The notes below the pieces were generated by a model. The model saw only the letters and a program-made list of their open reading frames with translations, was not told the DNA's origin and ran no database searches. A stretch of DNA of 64,000 nt. Source: Schistocerca nitens. Its lineage: Eukaryota; Arthropoda; Insecta; Orthoptera; Acrididae. Every line of letters starts with the position of its first letter. Positions within the stretch are counted from its first letter, which is position 1. The position numbers and the translations under genes are program-made. Of the stretch, positions 22,159 to 32,890 are shown piece after piece. The stretch is from contig NC_064621.1 of the NCBI RefSeq assembly GCF_023898315.1, positions 534,957,383-535,021,382 of the forward strand, read 5' to 3'.

Positions 22159-23543
22159 CACTACTGGCCATTAAAATTGCTACACCAAGAAGAAATGCAG
22201 ATGATAAACGGGTATTCATTGGACAAATATATTATACTAGAAGTGACATGTGATTACATTTTCACGCAATTTGGGTGCATAGAACCTGAGAAATCAGTAC
22301 CCAGAACGACCACCTCTGGCCGTAATAACGGCCTTGATACGCCTGGGCATTGAGTCAAACAGAGCTTGGATGGCATGTACAGGTACAGACAGCTTTCCAT
22401 GCAGCTTCAACACGATACCACAGTTCATCAAAAGTAGTGACTGGCGCATTGTGACGAGCCAGTTGCTCGGCCACCATTGACCAGACGTTTTCAGTTGGTG
22501 AGGGATCTGGAGAATGCGCTGGCCAGGGCAGCAGTCGAACATTTTCTGTATCTATAAAGGCCTGTACAGAACTGCAACATGTGGTCGTACATTATCCTGC
22601 TGAAACGTAGGGTTTCGCAGGGATCGATTGAAGGGTAGAGAGACGGGTCGTAACACATCCGAAATGTAACGTTAACTTTTCAAAGTGCCGTCAATGCGAA
22701 CAAGAGGTGACCGAGACGTGTAACCAATGGCACCCCATACCATCACGCCGGGTGATACGCCAATATGGCGATGACGAATACACGCTTCCAATGTGCGTTC
22801 ACCGCGATGTCGGCAAACACGGATGCGACCATCGTGATTCTGTAAACAGAACCTGGATTTATGCAAAAATTACGTTTTGCCATTCATGCACCCAGGTTCG
22901 TCGTTGAGTACACCATCGCAGGCGCTCCTGTCTGTGATGCGGCGTCAAGGGTAACCGCAGTTACGGTCTCTGAGCTGATAGTCCATGCTGTTGCAAACGT
23001 CGTCCAACTGTTCGTGCAGATGGTTGATGTCTTGCAAACATCCCCATCTGTTGACTCAGGCATCGAGACGTGGCTGCACGATCCGTTACAGCCATGCGGA
23101 TAAGATGCCTGTCATCTCGACTGCTAGCGATACGACGCCGTTGGGATCCAGCATAGCGTTCCGTATTACCCTCCTGAACCCACCGATTCCATATTCTGCT
23201 AACAGTCATTGGATCTCGAACAACGTGAGCAGCAATGTCGCGATACGATAAACCGCAATCGCGATAGGCTACAATCCGACCTTTATCAAAGTCGGAAACG
23301 TGATGGTACGCATTTCACGTCCTTACAAGAGGCATCACAACAACGTTTCACCAGGCAACGCCGGTCAACTGCTGTTTGTGTATGAGAAATCGGTTGGAAA
23401 CTTTCCTCATGTCAGCGCCAACCTTGTGTTAATTCTCTGAAAAGCTAATCATTTGCATATCACAGCATCTTCTTCCTGTGGGTTAAATTTCGAGTCTGCA
23501 GCACGATATCTTCGTGGTGTAACAATTTTAATTGCCGGTGGTG
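22159..23543 (-). mobile_element. Tc1-like element, family 1, copy C (nested in mariner)
   Basis: The left end 'cactactggccattaaaatt' follows TA (22157-22158). The right end 'aattgccggtggtg' precedes TA (23544-23545). Same family as the copies at 1331, 12574 and 44382. Confidence 0.94.
22294..23335 (-). pseudogene. Tc1-like transposase pseudogene (family 1, copy C)
   Basis: N-terminal part in the frame of TVSRIWNRWVQEGNTERYAG (22961-23209). The middle part (22672-22866) holds RVCRHRGERTLEACIRHRH. The C-terminal part ends ARGGRSGY (22294). The first Asp region is damaged just before SRFCLQNHDG. Several frameshifts. Confidence 0.9.
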
Positions 23544-24262
23544 TATAAGCATGTGTTTGACATTTGACCTGACGAGTTTTTTTTTCGTTTGGATAACCTT
23601 TCCCGACCCATGGTAAAGATTGAATCTTGATCTTGAAATCATAACCGTAGACCCACGTCTCATCAATAGTTACGACTCTCTTAAGAAACACGTCGTTCTC
23701 ATTTGCGCGGTCCAAAAGTTCTTCACAGATTGCGAGGGGAAGGTCTTCTGTCTTGACTCATGAACCGTGGTACGAACTTGGCGGCAACACGATGCTTTCC
23801 ACGATTGTGACATGATCCAAGTGGAATGTTACATTCTTCTGCAATCTCTCCGTCATTGAGTCTTCGATTGGGAAGCACAATTTCGTTGACGATCCTGACA
23901 CGAACGTCGTCGATAGATGTCGAAGGGTGTCCTGAACGAAGGACATCTATAGCTAACGTCCGGTCATTTTTAAACCATTCGTAACATCTAGTGCGGCTTA
24001 AGCACTCATCACCGTAGGATTACTGCATTATTTGCTCTGTCACTGTAATGGGTTTCTTGTGTTTCACGCAAGATTTAATGCAGTCGCGCTGCTCCTCTAA
24101 CTCTGCCATCTCGAAATTCGCAAACTGTGACAACGTTCTACTCAATACAGCACTGAACAATAACTGACAGACAAACAACGTGTGCAGGGATGCCAACGAC
24201 GTGTCGCTCCAACACACCACTGGCGCGAAATTATGAAGTTCCCGAATTTTTTTGGACGGACG

Positions 24263-24669
24263 TAGTACTTGTAGTTGCGCTGGCGAATAGAATCTAGTAA
24301 CAAACGGCTAATGCGTCACAACTCAGACTGTTCCCCTAGAGATTGGCGTCTAGATAACACGATACACCCGCCCTTTCTCCGACACGTAAGCTTCGAGTAT
24401 GCGGTAAAAGCAGGTCATGCGTGTCTGCAGACACCTTTCCAAGGTGCATAACAGCCGGCTCTTGCCTCACGCCTCGTGCTAACAAGACTCTCAGGCGTGG
24501 CTACCTCCATCTTGTCGAGGATTCACCGCACTGGTATTTATGACGGCAAGGCGAAAATTTCTAGGTCTGTTAGAACATATTTATGACACATCGTGTCAAA
24601 GGAGATTATTTTACCTCCGAACAGATTCGAACTGTACTGCATCGGGGTCGTTTTTCGTTAAGCTCTTCA
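24263..24669. other. No gene recognised
   Basis: Nothing supported. Confidence 0.4.
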
Positions 24670-24940
24670 GTTCAAAGATTGGTTCGATGCAGCTCTACAG
24701 CCTAGGCTATCCTGTGCAAGCCTCATCATCTCTGCATAGCTATTTCAGTAACCTACATCCATTTGAACATGCTTACTGCAGTCAACCCACGGTTTCCCTC
24801 TAGAAATTCCATGTCTAACACTTCCTCTATGACCCAATGAATTATTCTTGATGCTTCATGATGCGTTTTTACAACTGACCCCTTCTGTCAGCCAAGTTGC
24901 GGCAGAGATTAATTTTCTCCCCTACCGGTATTCATCACCT
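24670..24940 (-). mobile_element. LINE 3'-end fragment (RTE/CFDP2-like), diverged
   Basis: The run 'gatgcagctctacagcctag...ctatcctgtgcaagc...acctacatcc' parallels the 3' coding end and UTR of the LINE fragment at 60170-60690, in the same orientation. No open frame remains. Confidence 0.6.
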
Positions 24941-24953
24941 CTTTCTTAGTTCA

Positions 24954-25136
24954 AATGGTTCTGAGCACTATGGTACTTCTGAGGTCATCAGTCCCCTAGG
25001 ACTTAGAACTACTTAAACCTAACTAATCTAAGGACATCAGACACATCCATGCCCAAGGCAGGATTCGAAGCTGCGACCGTAGCAGTCGCGCGGTTCCAGA
25101 CTGTAGCGCCTAGAACCGCTCGGCCACCAAGGCCGG
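24954..25136 (-). mobile_element. SINE-A copy with perfect target duplication
   Basis: Bounded by the perfect 13-bp direct repeat 'ctctttcttagtt' (24941-24953 and 25137-25149). Has a small deletion near 'atggtacttctgagg' relative to other copies. Confidence 0.95.
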
Positions 25137-25167
25137 CTCTTTCTTAGTTATCCCAACTGCTCATAAT

Positions 25168-25482
25168 GCCAACGACATTGCTGCAGTGGTAACACCGGTT
25201 CCTGTCAGATCACCAGAGTTAAGCGCTGCCGGGCTTGGCTAGCACTTGGTTGGGTCACCGTAAGGGTCTGCCGAGTGCTGTTGGCAAGCGGAGTGCACTC
25301 AGCCCTTGTGAGGCCAATTGAGGAGCTACTTGATTGAGAGGTAACTGACAACAGCCAGGAGAGCGGTGTGCAGACCACATGCCCCTCCGTATACGCATTC
25401 GGTGACGCCTGGGGTCTGAGGATGACATGGCGTGCGGTCGGTACTGTTGCGCCTTCCGAGACCTGTACGGACGGTGTTTATT
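25168..25482 (+). mobile_element. 5S rRNA-derived SINE, long copy
   Basis: The head (25168-25290) follows 5S rRNA: 'gtcagatcaccagagttaag' (internal promoter box A region), 'agcacttggttgggtcaccg', and a closing 'gtgctgttggc'. A non-5S body follows ('gagagcggtgtgcagaccac', 'gcctggggtctgaggatgac'), shared with the fragment at 46469. A genuine 5S gene would be about 120 bases with no such body. Confidence 0.85.
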
Positions 25483-25743
25483 TTTGTTTGTTTATCTTCA
25501 TGCTATCTTCAGCATTCTACCGTAGCATTATATCTGACAAGCCTCTATTCTCTTCTGGTCTGCACTGTTAATCGTCCATGTATTACTCCCGCATTAGCTA
25601 CACTACAGACAAATAGTTTCAGAAAAGAGTTGGTAACACTTCAATTTATTTACGATCCAAATGGCGCGCAGTGTTCAAAATATCTCTTAAGAGACATGGT
25701 GTAATGAAATCCAGATTGGTGCTACAATGGTTTAGTAATGCAT

Positions 25744-27215
25744 TTATTATAAGTTTCCTTTAATTTACGTCTATGGTCACAAACTTTTTGTTAACATATT
25801 ACCGGTTTCGGTCTATAATGACCATCATCAGATCTGCAGTAAAAAACTGGAAAAAAACATAAATACACTGGCAGATTGTCTACAGCTTAAAAACAATAAA
25901 TAAACCATAATGAAAACTACTAGTGACATATATATGCGTTTGTACTCTAAGTATGAAGAGGCATACCTGTTTTATAAAAACAAAGTCCTAATGTACTGCA
26001 GCCGTAGTGGCATCCTCAAATGTTAAATGCAAAATCAGCACCAGCATCGTCAAATATATGTAAATTACATCATATGCACGAGCCATGTTGTCAGTAGCAC
26101 TACTGTTCAAAACAAGCTGCTGTATAGTAGCCACAAGATGTTTGTGTCTTAAGTTCACCAGATGTCGCTAATGTAGGCATACATTAGTTTTCAATGATTA
26201 ATTGAACAGCATGAAATAAAGAGGGATACAATAGTTGAAGACTGTAATGAGATTATAACGTATACAAGGCAATACAGTAATAAACGATGAAATAGAACAC
26301 GACAAAAGTCAGATTGCTAAAAAGAGGGAGAGTTAAGAGACGGTAGTTGGCATATGCTCAAGTTCCAATATTCTAGATAATGACATAAGTAATAAACACC
26401 TTTGATTGTGCACGTTTCTCCAACCATTTCTCGCCTATGCGTAATTCTGGCGTTAGCGCTAACAGGGGTCGCTGATTATGAGCAACACTGTCTTTTCTTT
26501 CATTGTGGCTTCTTTAGCGATTTGTTTTATAGTTGTTTTAATATCATTCCGTGCACAATCAAAGATGTTTATTACTTATGTCATTATCTAGAATATTGGA
26601 ACTTGAGCATATGCCAACTACTGTCTCTTAACTCTTCCTCATTTTAACAATCTGACTTGTGTTCTATTTCATCGTTTTTTATGACTGTATTGCCTTGCAT
26701 ACGTTATAATCTCATTACAGACTTCAGCTATTGTATCCCCTTTATTTTATGCTGTTCAATTAATCATTGAAAACTAGTGCATGCCTACATTAGCGACATC
26801 TGGTGAACTTACGACACAAACATCTTGTGGCTACTGTACAGCAGCTTGTTTTCAACAATAGTGCTACTGACAACATGACTCGTGCATATGATGTTATTTA
26901 TATATATTTGAAGATGCTGGTGCTGATTTTGCATTTAACATTTGAGGATGCCACTACTGCTGCAGTACATTAGGACTTTGTTTTAATAAAACAGGTACGT
27001 CTCTTCATACTTAAAAAGCACAAACGCATATGTCACTGGTAGTTTTCATTATGGTTTATTTATTGTTTTTAAGCTGTAGACAATCTGCCAGTGTATTTAT
27101 GTTTTTTCCCATTTTTTGCTGCAGATCCGATGATGGTCATTATAGACCGAAACCGGTAATCTGTTAACAAAAAGTTTGTGACCATAGACGTAAATTAAAG
27201 GAAACTTATTGTATA
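25744..27215. mobile_element. Foldback element: ~670-bp inverted arms, 135-bp spacer
   Basis: The left arm (25744-26414) and right arm (26550-27215) are inverted copies along almost their whole length. For example 'accggtttcggtctataatg' near 25803 matches 'cattatagaccgaaaccggt' near 27139, and 'tttgattgtgcacg' at 26401 matches 'cgtgcacaatcaaa' at 26550. The arms differ by scattered substitutions and small indels. The spacer has no gene. Nothing encodes a transposase, so movement would depend on another source. Confidence 0.9.
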
Positions 27216-27630
27216 TACGGGTCACTGTTTTATTCGCGACAATGTCACAGCTTGTGAAAGTATTTATTGTTCTGGATCTTCAGACGATGCCTATATACCA
27301 TTCGTTGTCGCTGTCATTCTTTACTATATTACACTGTGGTGTAGATTTAGGACTCTTACTCCATAAACTGTTTGTGATTTGCTACTGCTGTTGTTGTTAA
27401 GTGTCTTTTCTTGTAATTTTTATAATTTGACGTTTTATTCTCTGATTTGATAGACTGACCACGGATGATATACGGACATGGTCTGAAGCCGGCAATCTAG
27501 CCGGAATGGATCAATAAAAATAAATACGTCATTGAACTACCATAGCAGCAATCTGCATTTTATTACATAATTATTTCAATTTACATGACTTTTAAAAAAT
27601 TTACCTATGTGAAAAATACTTTTCCTGCTG
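27216..27630. other. No gene recognised
   Basis: Contains a repeat-like motif 'ccggcaatctagccggaat' near 27490; otherwise nothing. Confidence 0.4.
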
Positions 27631-28075
27631 TTGCCAGTCTGCATTTTAATTCTTCTTTACTGTTGTCTTTTTATTCACCACCCAAAAGAAAAAAAAATCC
27701 AAATAGCAAACCCCTACTTTTGGAGTATCATTTATTAATTTAATTCCCTCACTATCGTCTGGTTTAATTAGGATACATTCCACTATCTTTGTTGATGTTC
27801 ATCTTGCAACTTCTTTCCAAGGCACGATCTATTCTATTTGATTGATCTTCAGTGTCCCTTTCCGTGTCTGCATGTACTACAGGAACATCGCAAACCACGA
27901 AGTTGTTATTTCTTGTCCCTGAACTTCAGTTACCTTTCCAAACTATTTCTTGGTTTCTTTTACTGCTAGCTCAATGTACAGACTGAATAACATCGGAATA
28001 GGCTACAGCCCTGTCTCAGTCCCTTCACAACCACTGTCTCTTCCCTTTCCCGTCCTTCAAATCGTACCATTTTAG
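27631..28075 (-). mobile_element. LINE reverse transcriptase fragment (RTE/CFDP2-like)
   Basis: Minus-strand scraps match the RT region of the plus-strand LINE at 36285-39660. A GLRQGCSLFRCYSVCTLS-like run corresponds to GVRQSCSISPMLFNLHTE there, followed by weaker similarity over the FADD-to-thumb part. Frames are broken. Confidence 0.7.
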
Positions 28076-29640
28076 CATGGTTTATGTAAACTAAATTTCG
28101 ACATGCCACAGATAAACGTCAAAGGTACTTAGAGTCTGACAAGTGGCTATTTTCGAAGTCCACTATGGCTCAGCGGATCAGTGAAAGTAACATATCGGCA
28201 AGCGATCGTGAAGAGACGATAGCAGAGAGAGGAAAGGGAAGGGGGTGCGGATGGGGATAATAGGCTCCCAGGAATATTTGCTGTAGGCCTTATGCCTAAA
28301 AGAGCAGACGGACAAGGATAATAACTTTGCTCTTTCTTTCTTTTATTCCTACATTAAAACTTCTGACAGAGGAACATAAATTTCAAGTTAATATCAAAAT
28401 ACTTCGAATACTATGATGCAGACGAGTCAACAGAATTACCATCTTTCAAGATAAAACGCAAAAACTTTAAAGAACTCGCTGCTATATCTACTGTGCAGGA
28501 GCAATTCTCTCTCTTTTAACCCGCTACTACTCCTCCACCTTGGAATTCTCTATAAAATTTACTATCAGCCTTTGTAACGAAGTTCCACCTTTCACCCAAA
28601 AGTGCTGTACTTGCTTTTCCATTATTTTAAAACCGTTTAATTAATAAAAGGTAATTGAAAATCACCAGATACACGTAGCGAAGCAAACCGTAAATGATGA
28701 TTTTGACATTTGAAGATAGCTGAAAATTTCTTTCACAAGCACTATATTGCCGAAAAATATATAATATAAACATCGAAGTCATCCAAGTAACATGCCTGGG
28801 ATATTTCACAATTTACTAACTCCTTCAGTTTTCTTGTACATCAAAGGCAAGGAGAAAACGTTCTTCGCAGGTTTTTATTCTCTCAACTGACTATTCCTCG
28901 AAGAGAACTGAGCCATTACTCAAAATTGCGGCACAATTCGAGCAGTTGATGAGCCTTCTGGCAACTACAGTCTGATTAAAATTACTTGATGTTTAACGTA
29001 TGTCACTTGCCGCTACAGTGTTGCCACGTCGGCTGCCGGCTACTGCTCGGCTGTAGGTGACACAGAACACGGCTGGTCACTTCACACAGGCTTTTCAATG
29101 TTTAACGCTGAACATGCTGCAAGCGGCCGCCGCGAGGTGTGACGGTAATGCGATATGCTTCATCGAATGACCAATGACTGCGCCAGACGACCCGTCCTGT
29201 AGCCCTGAATTTAAACTCATGTCCTAACCTAAACACTACTACTTTATCTGCAACTTATCTGAGAAAACGGCAGGCAGCAATCTGCGACAGGACTGAAATC
29301 ACGATCGCTTTGTTCTTGGCGATTAAAGCTAACCTCTACGAGAGAACTCAAGTTTCGGCGCTGAAAAACTAACTTCAATTTCTCGCTTATCATTCATTGG
29401 TTACCTAAAACTATTCTTGCACTGGGTACACGAACTGCCGCTTTACCGATCGGTGATCAATCCTGTTTGGCTCTTGATTGTATAGACGTTATTGGCAGAT
29501 TCCAAAATAAAAAAAAAGGAAGAAAATAAAGTCAATACGATACTGAAAACGACGTGGGAAATTATCAGAAATTTTAAAAATACTTTTAAATCAAGTAACT
29601 GAATAAAACTAATAATTAGATTTAGAAATAAAAAACTTAG
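28076..29640. other. No gene recognised (intronic)
   Basis: 1.5 kb of sequence with no recognisable gene or repeat. A purine-rich stretch occurs at 28205-28260 and a GC-richer part at 29010-29180. Confidence 0.4.
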
Positions 29641-29712
29641 CTGTCCTTCATGAGTTTCGAACCTACGACCTTCTACACGAAAAGTTACTGTGCTAACCGC
29701 TACGCGAGGACA
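29641..29712 (-). pseudogene. tRNA-like sequence, decayed
   Basis: A 72-base unit on the minus strand has 6 of 7 possible acceptor pairs (gtgtcct with aggacag), an A-box-like 'cgtagcggttagcac' and a good B box 'ggttcgaaactc'. The anticodon stem pairs at only about 3 of 5 positions and the T stem is weak. The loop would give TTC (Glu) if functional. It is more likely a tRNA pseudogene or an orphan SINE head than a working tRNA. Confidence 0.4.
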
Positions 29713-29937
29713 CTACCATGCTTAAAATTTTTGCATTTGTAACTCATATTGCAGTAGCAACGATGAATTGCAGCCTTCAAAAATTTGGTTTCACGTAATG
29801 TCATGCGAAACTTTTCTAATACAAGCCGATCTCTGTGAAAATAATAGGTGTATATGTGATGTTAAATCGCGTCTTGTGCAGAATGATCTAGTAGCGTTTA
29901 GTTAGTGCTGTGTATGAAATCCGTGTATGTCGTCAGC

Positions 29938-29939
<2 letters not shown>

Positions 29940-29992
<53 letters not shown>
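29940..29992. repeat. (GT)n microsatellite
   Basis: About 26 GT units, roughly 250 bases downstream of the host exon's donor site in the minus-strand sense. Confidence 0.97.
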
Positions 29993-29994
<2 letters not shown>

Positions 29995-30246
29995 CCTTTA
30001 TGGTCACCGTGTGTGATGAAATACGAGAGTAAAAGACCAGATCCAGGATTCGGGATCCAAACAACAAAAACAAAGCCGGGCAATGTGAACTGATCAACTG
30101 TTGTGGCACTTTGGCAACGGCGAACAATTCGTGCGTGACACTGAGCGCTATGATCGGATGAAACCAGCTCCAGCCCGTGAAGTGTCAACTGTCAAGTAAT
30201 TTTAATCAGACTGTGGCGACTGTAATGGGCACACGCGGTTACTCAC

Positions 30247-30388
30247 CGAGCAGTCGGCGTCGCCCACGTAGCAGAAGTCCCCAGAGGCAGATGTGGGAAC
30301 CCACAGGTGGTCCCCGTTGAGCGCGCCCTCGCCCCAGTCGGGCGTCGAACGCAGAACCCTCTCCGAACCGTCGCTGCCAACCGCTTTC
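30247..30388 (-). CDS. rdgA: Internal exon, type IV diacylglycerol kinase (first C1 domain start)
   Basis: On the minus strand, an acceptor (ttcgcAG, AG at 30389-30390) precedes 142 coding bases. A donor GTGAGT (30241-30246) follows. The exon starts with the third base of a split codon, then reads 47 codons from KAVGSDGSERV to YVGDADCS, ending on a codon boundary. The segment TPDWGEGALNGDHLWVPTSA followed by SGDFCYVG matches my recollection of the N-terminal edge of the first C1 (zinc-binding) domain in diacylglycerol kinases zeta/iota and Drosophila rdgA. These phosphorylate diacylglycerol to phosphatidic acid at membranes. Codon use is GC-rich, unlike its surroundings. The next C1 residues must lie in a downstream exon outside the window or unseen. 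Ortholog assignment is inference; exon structure is seen. Confidence 0.72.
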
Positions 30389-30599
30389 CTGCGAACACCG
30401 AACACACACTCGTCAACTCACTGCTCACACAACAAATTGGATAACTACGGGAACTAAACACAATGAAATATAAACGATTTGGTATCTCTTTTGTTTAGAT
30501 TTTTACCATCCGCCTGACAAACGTCTTTCGTACTGCCATTGCGTATAACGTCCGTGACAGTGCAGCGAGTCAACAAGCACGTCTGAACGTCACGACGCA

Positions 30600-31310
30600 T
30601 CTTAAGAACTTCAGCTATAACTCTGTTAATCAGCTGTATAATACAAATGTCCAGTCTAGTGCAGATCTAGTCACGGCAATCAAGCAGAAAAAAAAAAAAG
30701 ATTCAAATGGCTCTGAGCAATATGGGACTTAACTTCTGAGGTCATTAGTCCCCTAGAACTTAGAACTACTTACACCTACCTAACCTAAGGATATCACACA
30801 CATCCTTGCCCGAGGCAGGATTCGAACCTGCGACCGTAGCGGTCGCGCGGTTCCGAAATGAAGCGCCTAGAACCGCTCGGCCAATCAAGTAGATGTCGCC
30901 ATAAATGAAATCTGCAGACTCACTGCAGGTTGTCTGAGATGTACACCACTTCAGCAAGTTTACTGTCTAGCAGATATGCCATCTCCAGATATCTGTCGTC
31001 AGTGCTCATTCAGACTGGAGAAATCTAAGAAGCTGAATCTGAGGACTCATACTATCATTCGACTTCCCACAGGCTCAAGTCAAGAAAGAACTTTCTTTAT
31101 GCTAAACCTCCCTACAAGTGCTGAGGAAAGTTTGTCTATATGTAAGAGACACAATACGCTACGCTCTTGAGCTGGGAGAACGAAGATCAACATGAGGAAG
31201 TAGGAATTTGTCTGCGACTCTATGCGAATGTGGTGGAGAAGAGACAACGAACAATCACCTTGTTTGGCAGTTGTGCCTAACAGCATGCTCGCCCCAGAAC
31301 CGAGAAAGCA
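30600..31310 (+). mobile_element. LINE 3' coding remnant, interrupted by a SINE
   Basis: Around the SINE at 30688-30881 the plus strand reads CPV-CRSSHGNQ, then VDVAINEICRLTAGCLRCTP and LQQVYCLADMPSPDICR. This is the conserved block after the reverse transcriptase of many insect LINEs. Further on, SATLCECGGEETTNNHLVWQ (about 31207-31270) is the Cys-rich C-terminal block. Stops are present. Confidence 0.72.
30688..30881 (-). mobile_element. SINE-A copy inside LINE remnant
   Basis: Minus-orientation SINE-A flanked by 'caatcaagcag' (30677-30687) and 'caatcaagtag' (30882-30892), a target duplication with one mismatch. Removing the SINE restores the LINE frame. Confidence 0.93.
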
Positions 31311-31436
31311 TGTTAATTAGCTGCATATTGGTCACACTATATTTGATAGCTATTTGGCAGCATAAATTATCTCGTACCACTAACTGCAAGTAGAAATGAT
31401 AACGTGTGTGGTAGCAGTCTATCTGGAGTAACAAGT

Positions 31437-31440
<4 letters not shown>

Positions 31441-31506
<66 letters not shown>
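31441..31506. repeat. (CA)n microsatellite
   Basis: About 33 CA units. Confidence 0.97.
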
Positions 31507-31510
<4 letters not shown>

Positions 31511-32364
31511 AGACGTGAGTCGTGGATGGATATCTCAGTTGTTAAGAACTCTGCCCGTGACTGACAAATTTCTGGACTTGAGAGCCGTTGCGGCACACTG
31601 TTTCAATCTGTCAGTAAGTTTCAACTAGACGACTCGCGAAAATGGCGTCGGTCATTCTCCATACGCGACTGGAACGGGACGAGCTCTAATAGACGTACAT
31701 GTCCTCTGCCATGTACTTTACAGTTGATTGTGGAGAATGAGTTAGGTGTAGTGATAGCAGCGAAGTCGCACAGTACGCAACTGTTCGGCGAAAGAGGGTG
31801 AAAAACTTCGCTCCAAATGTTTCGAACGGGTGGAACTGAATGTAGAGGGAACCTATACTACTAAATGGTTTACCTGGCTCATCGCGCAGTCTCAGTTCCA
31901 GGCTAGCAACGTAACGGCTTCGAGGGGCAACGACAGTTTGATTTTCAGTATTCCTTATAATTATTGAGCGAATTAAAAAATTTAAATGCTGTCATAATCT
32001 ATTCACTAACAAATATAATCATAAGTATTAAAGTTACGAACTGTGCTTATGTCTTGAGGTAGTATCACTCGTGGCGCGAAAACTTCGCAAACTCTATTCA
32101 TTCACATTTTGAAAATAGGAGCACTTCGCAACTTACAACCTATTTTGCACATAATTTCAAAAGTTTTCGATAGTTCTTCCAGATGGCATCGCACTGACCC
32201 CCAGCCCCGGTAGATAACGAAGGGAATGAAGTTTATCGCTTACTACATTTTCGAAGGTCACGGAGTAGAGTAGAGTAGAGCTTCAGCACCAGCCATGTTG
32301 TTTTAATGTATTACTTCTATATTACTACCTCTGTTCGGAACACAGGTTTTGAGACAGCATCCAG
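31507..32364. other. No gene recognised
   Basis: Includes a small tandem 'gtaga' run near 32268-32281; otherwise nothing supported. Confidence 0.4.
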
Positions 32365-32890
32365 ACAGAGCGTGATTCCGTGATTACGTTGTACAGGGAT
32401 TATAGAAAAGGTTCAGTTTGAAAAATGAGACTCTCGTCCGGCATTGATAAGAGTCGAATGCTATAAGCGAAACTCGTTCTGATACCTCTTCCGGTGGACC
32501 TCTTCTACTGTAAGGTCTATGCTTTCCATATTTTGGGAGGAGGTAGTATGGGCCGAAACAAGAAAAAATATCCAGTAAACACGCGCTCTAAACTGCATTT
32601 TTGAGGAGCTATGAGCAGTTGTTCATCTTTGTTTGTGTAAACACAACTCTTCTACTGAACAAGTACTGATAGTTCTTAAGATATGCGCTTTAGAGCCCAT
32701 GTTACTGGATATTGTTTTCTCAAAATATGAAAAGTAAAGAGCTTGCAGGGTAAGAGGTCCACTGTCAGAGGTATCAGGCAGATTTCTGCCAGTAACATTT
32801 GACCGGACCAAGGCCCCTTCCTTCCAACTGTACATTTACCCTTCTACATCATCCCTGGAAGTTTGCGTCATCATCACCGAATCACCCTGT
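32365..32890. mobile_element. Palindromic MITE (whole-length inverted arms)
   Basis: The ends are inverted ('gtgattccgtgatta' on the left, 'atcaccgaatcaccctg' on the right). The arms pair along their length: 'tgatacctcttccggtggac' with 'gtccactgtcagaggtatca', and 'aatatccagtaaac' with 'gttactggatatt'. No open frame is meaningful. A related copy lies at 50184-50574. Confidence 0.8.

Larger units (their letters stand above)
21683..24109 (-). pseudogene. mariner transposase pseudogene, interrupted
   Basis: Starts MAELEEQRDCIKSCVKHKKP at 24109. Downstream blocks are GEIAEECNIPLGSCHN, FVPRFM and VVTIDETWVYGYDFK (first Asp, about 23655). After the Tc1-like insertion come LVHHELCHRDK and HHDNGPYHSS (second Asp), then a third-Asp motif that now reads YSPGLAPVYFFF, so the third Asp is lost. 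Stops and frameshifts are present and a poly-A run interrupts the C-terminus near 21890. Joining the two flanks at one TA restores the local frame (MLILFLEFEGLVHHE), which proves the insertion hit this gene. Confidence 0.88.
21634..24262 (-). mobile_element. mariner-like element split by a Tc1-like insertion
   Basis: The ends show diverged inverted repeats ('atcaaaaaattccgaaactt' near 21641; the right end in complement 'gtccaaaaaaattcgggaac' near 24257) with TA at 21632 and 24263. Without the insertion at 22159-23543 the element would be about 1.24 kb, normal for mariner. Confidence 0.85.

Noticed and set aside
25168..25290. Functional 5S rRNA gene
   Set aside because: Diverges at many positions from 5S rRNA and continues into a SINE body shared with another locus.
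29898..31628. Open frames rich in Thr-His or Cys-Val repeats at 29898-30188 and 31255-31628
   Set aside because: Produced by reading through (GT)n and (CA)n microsatellites.
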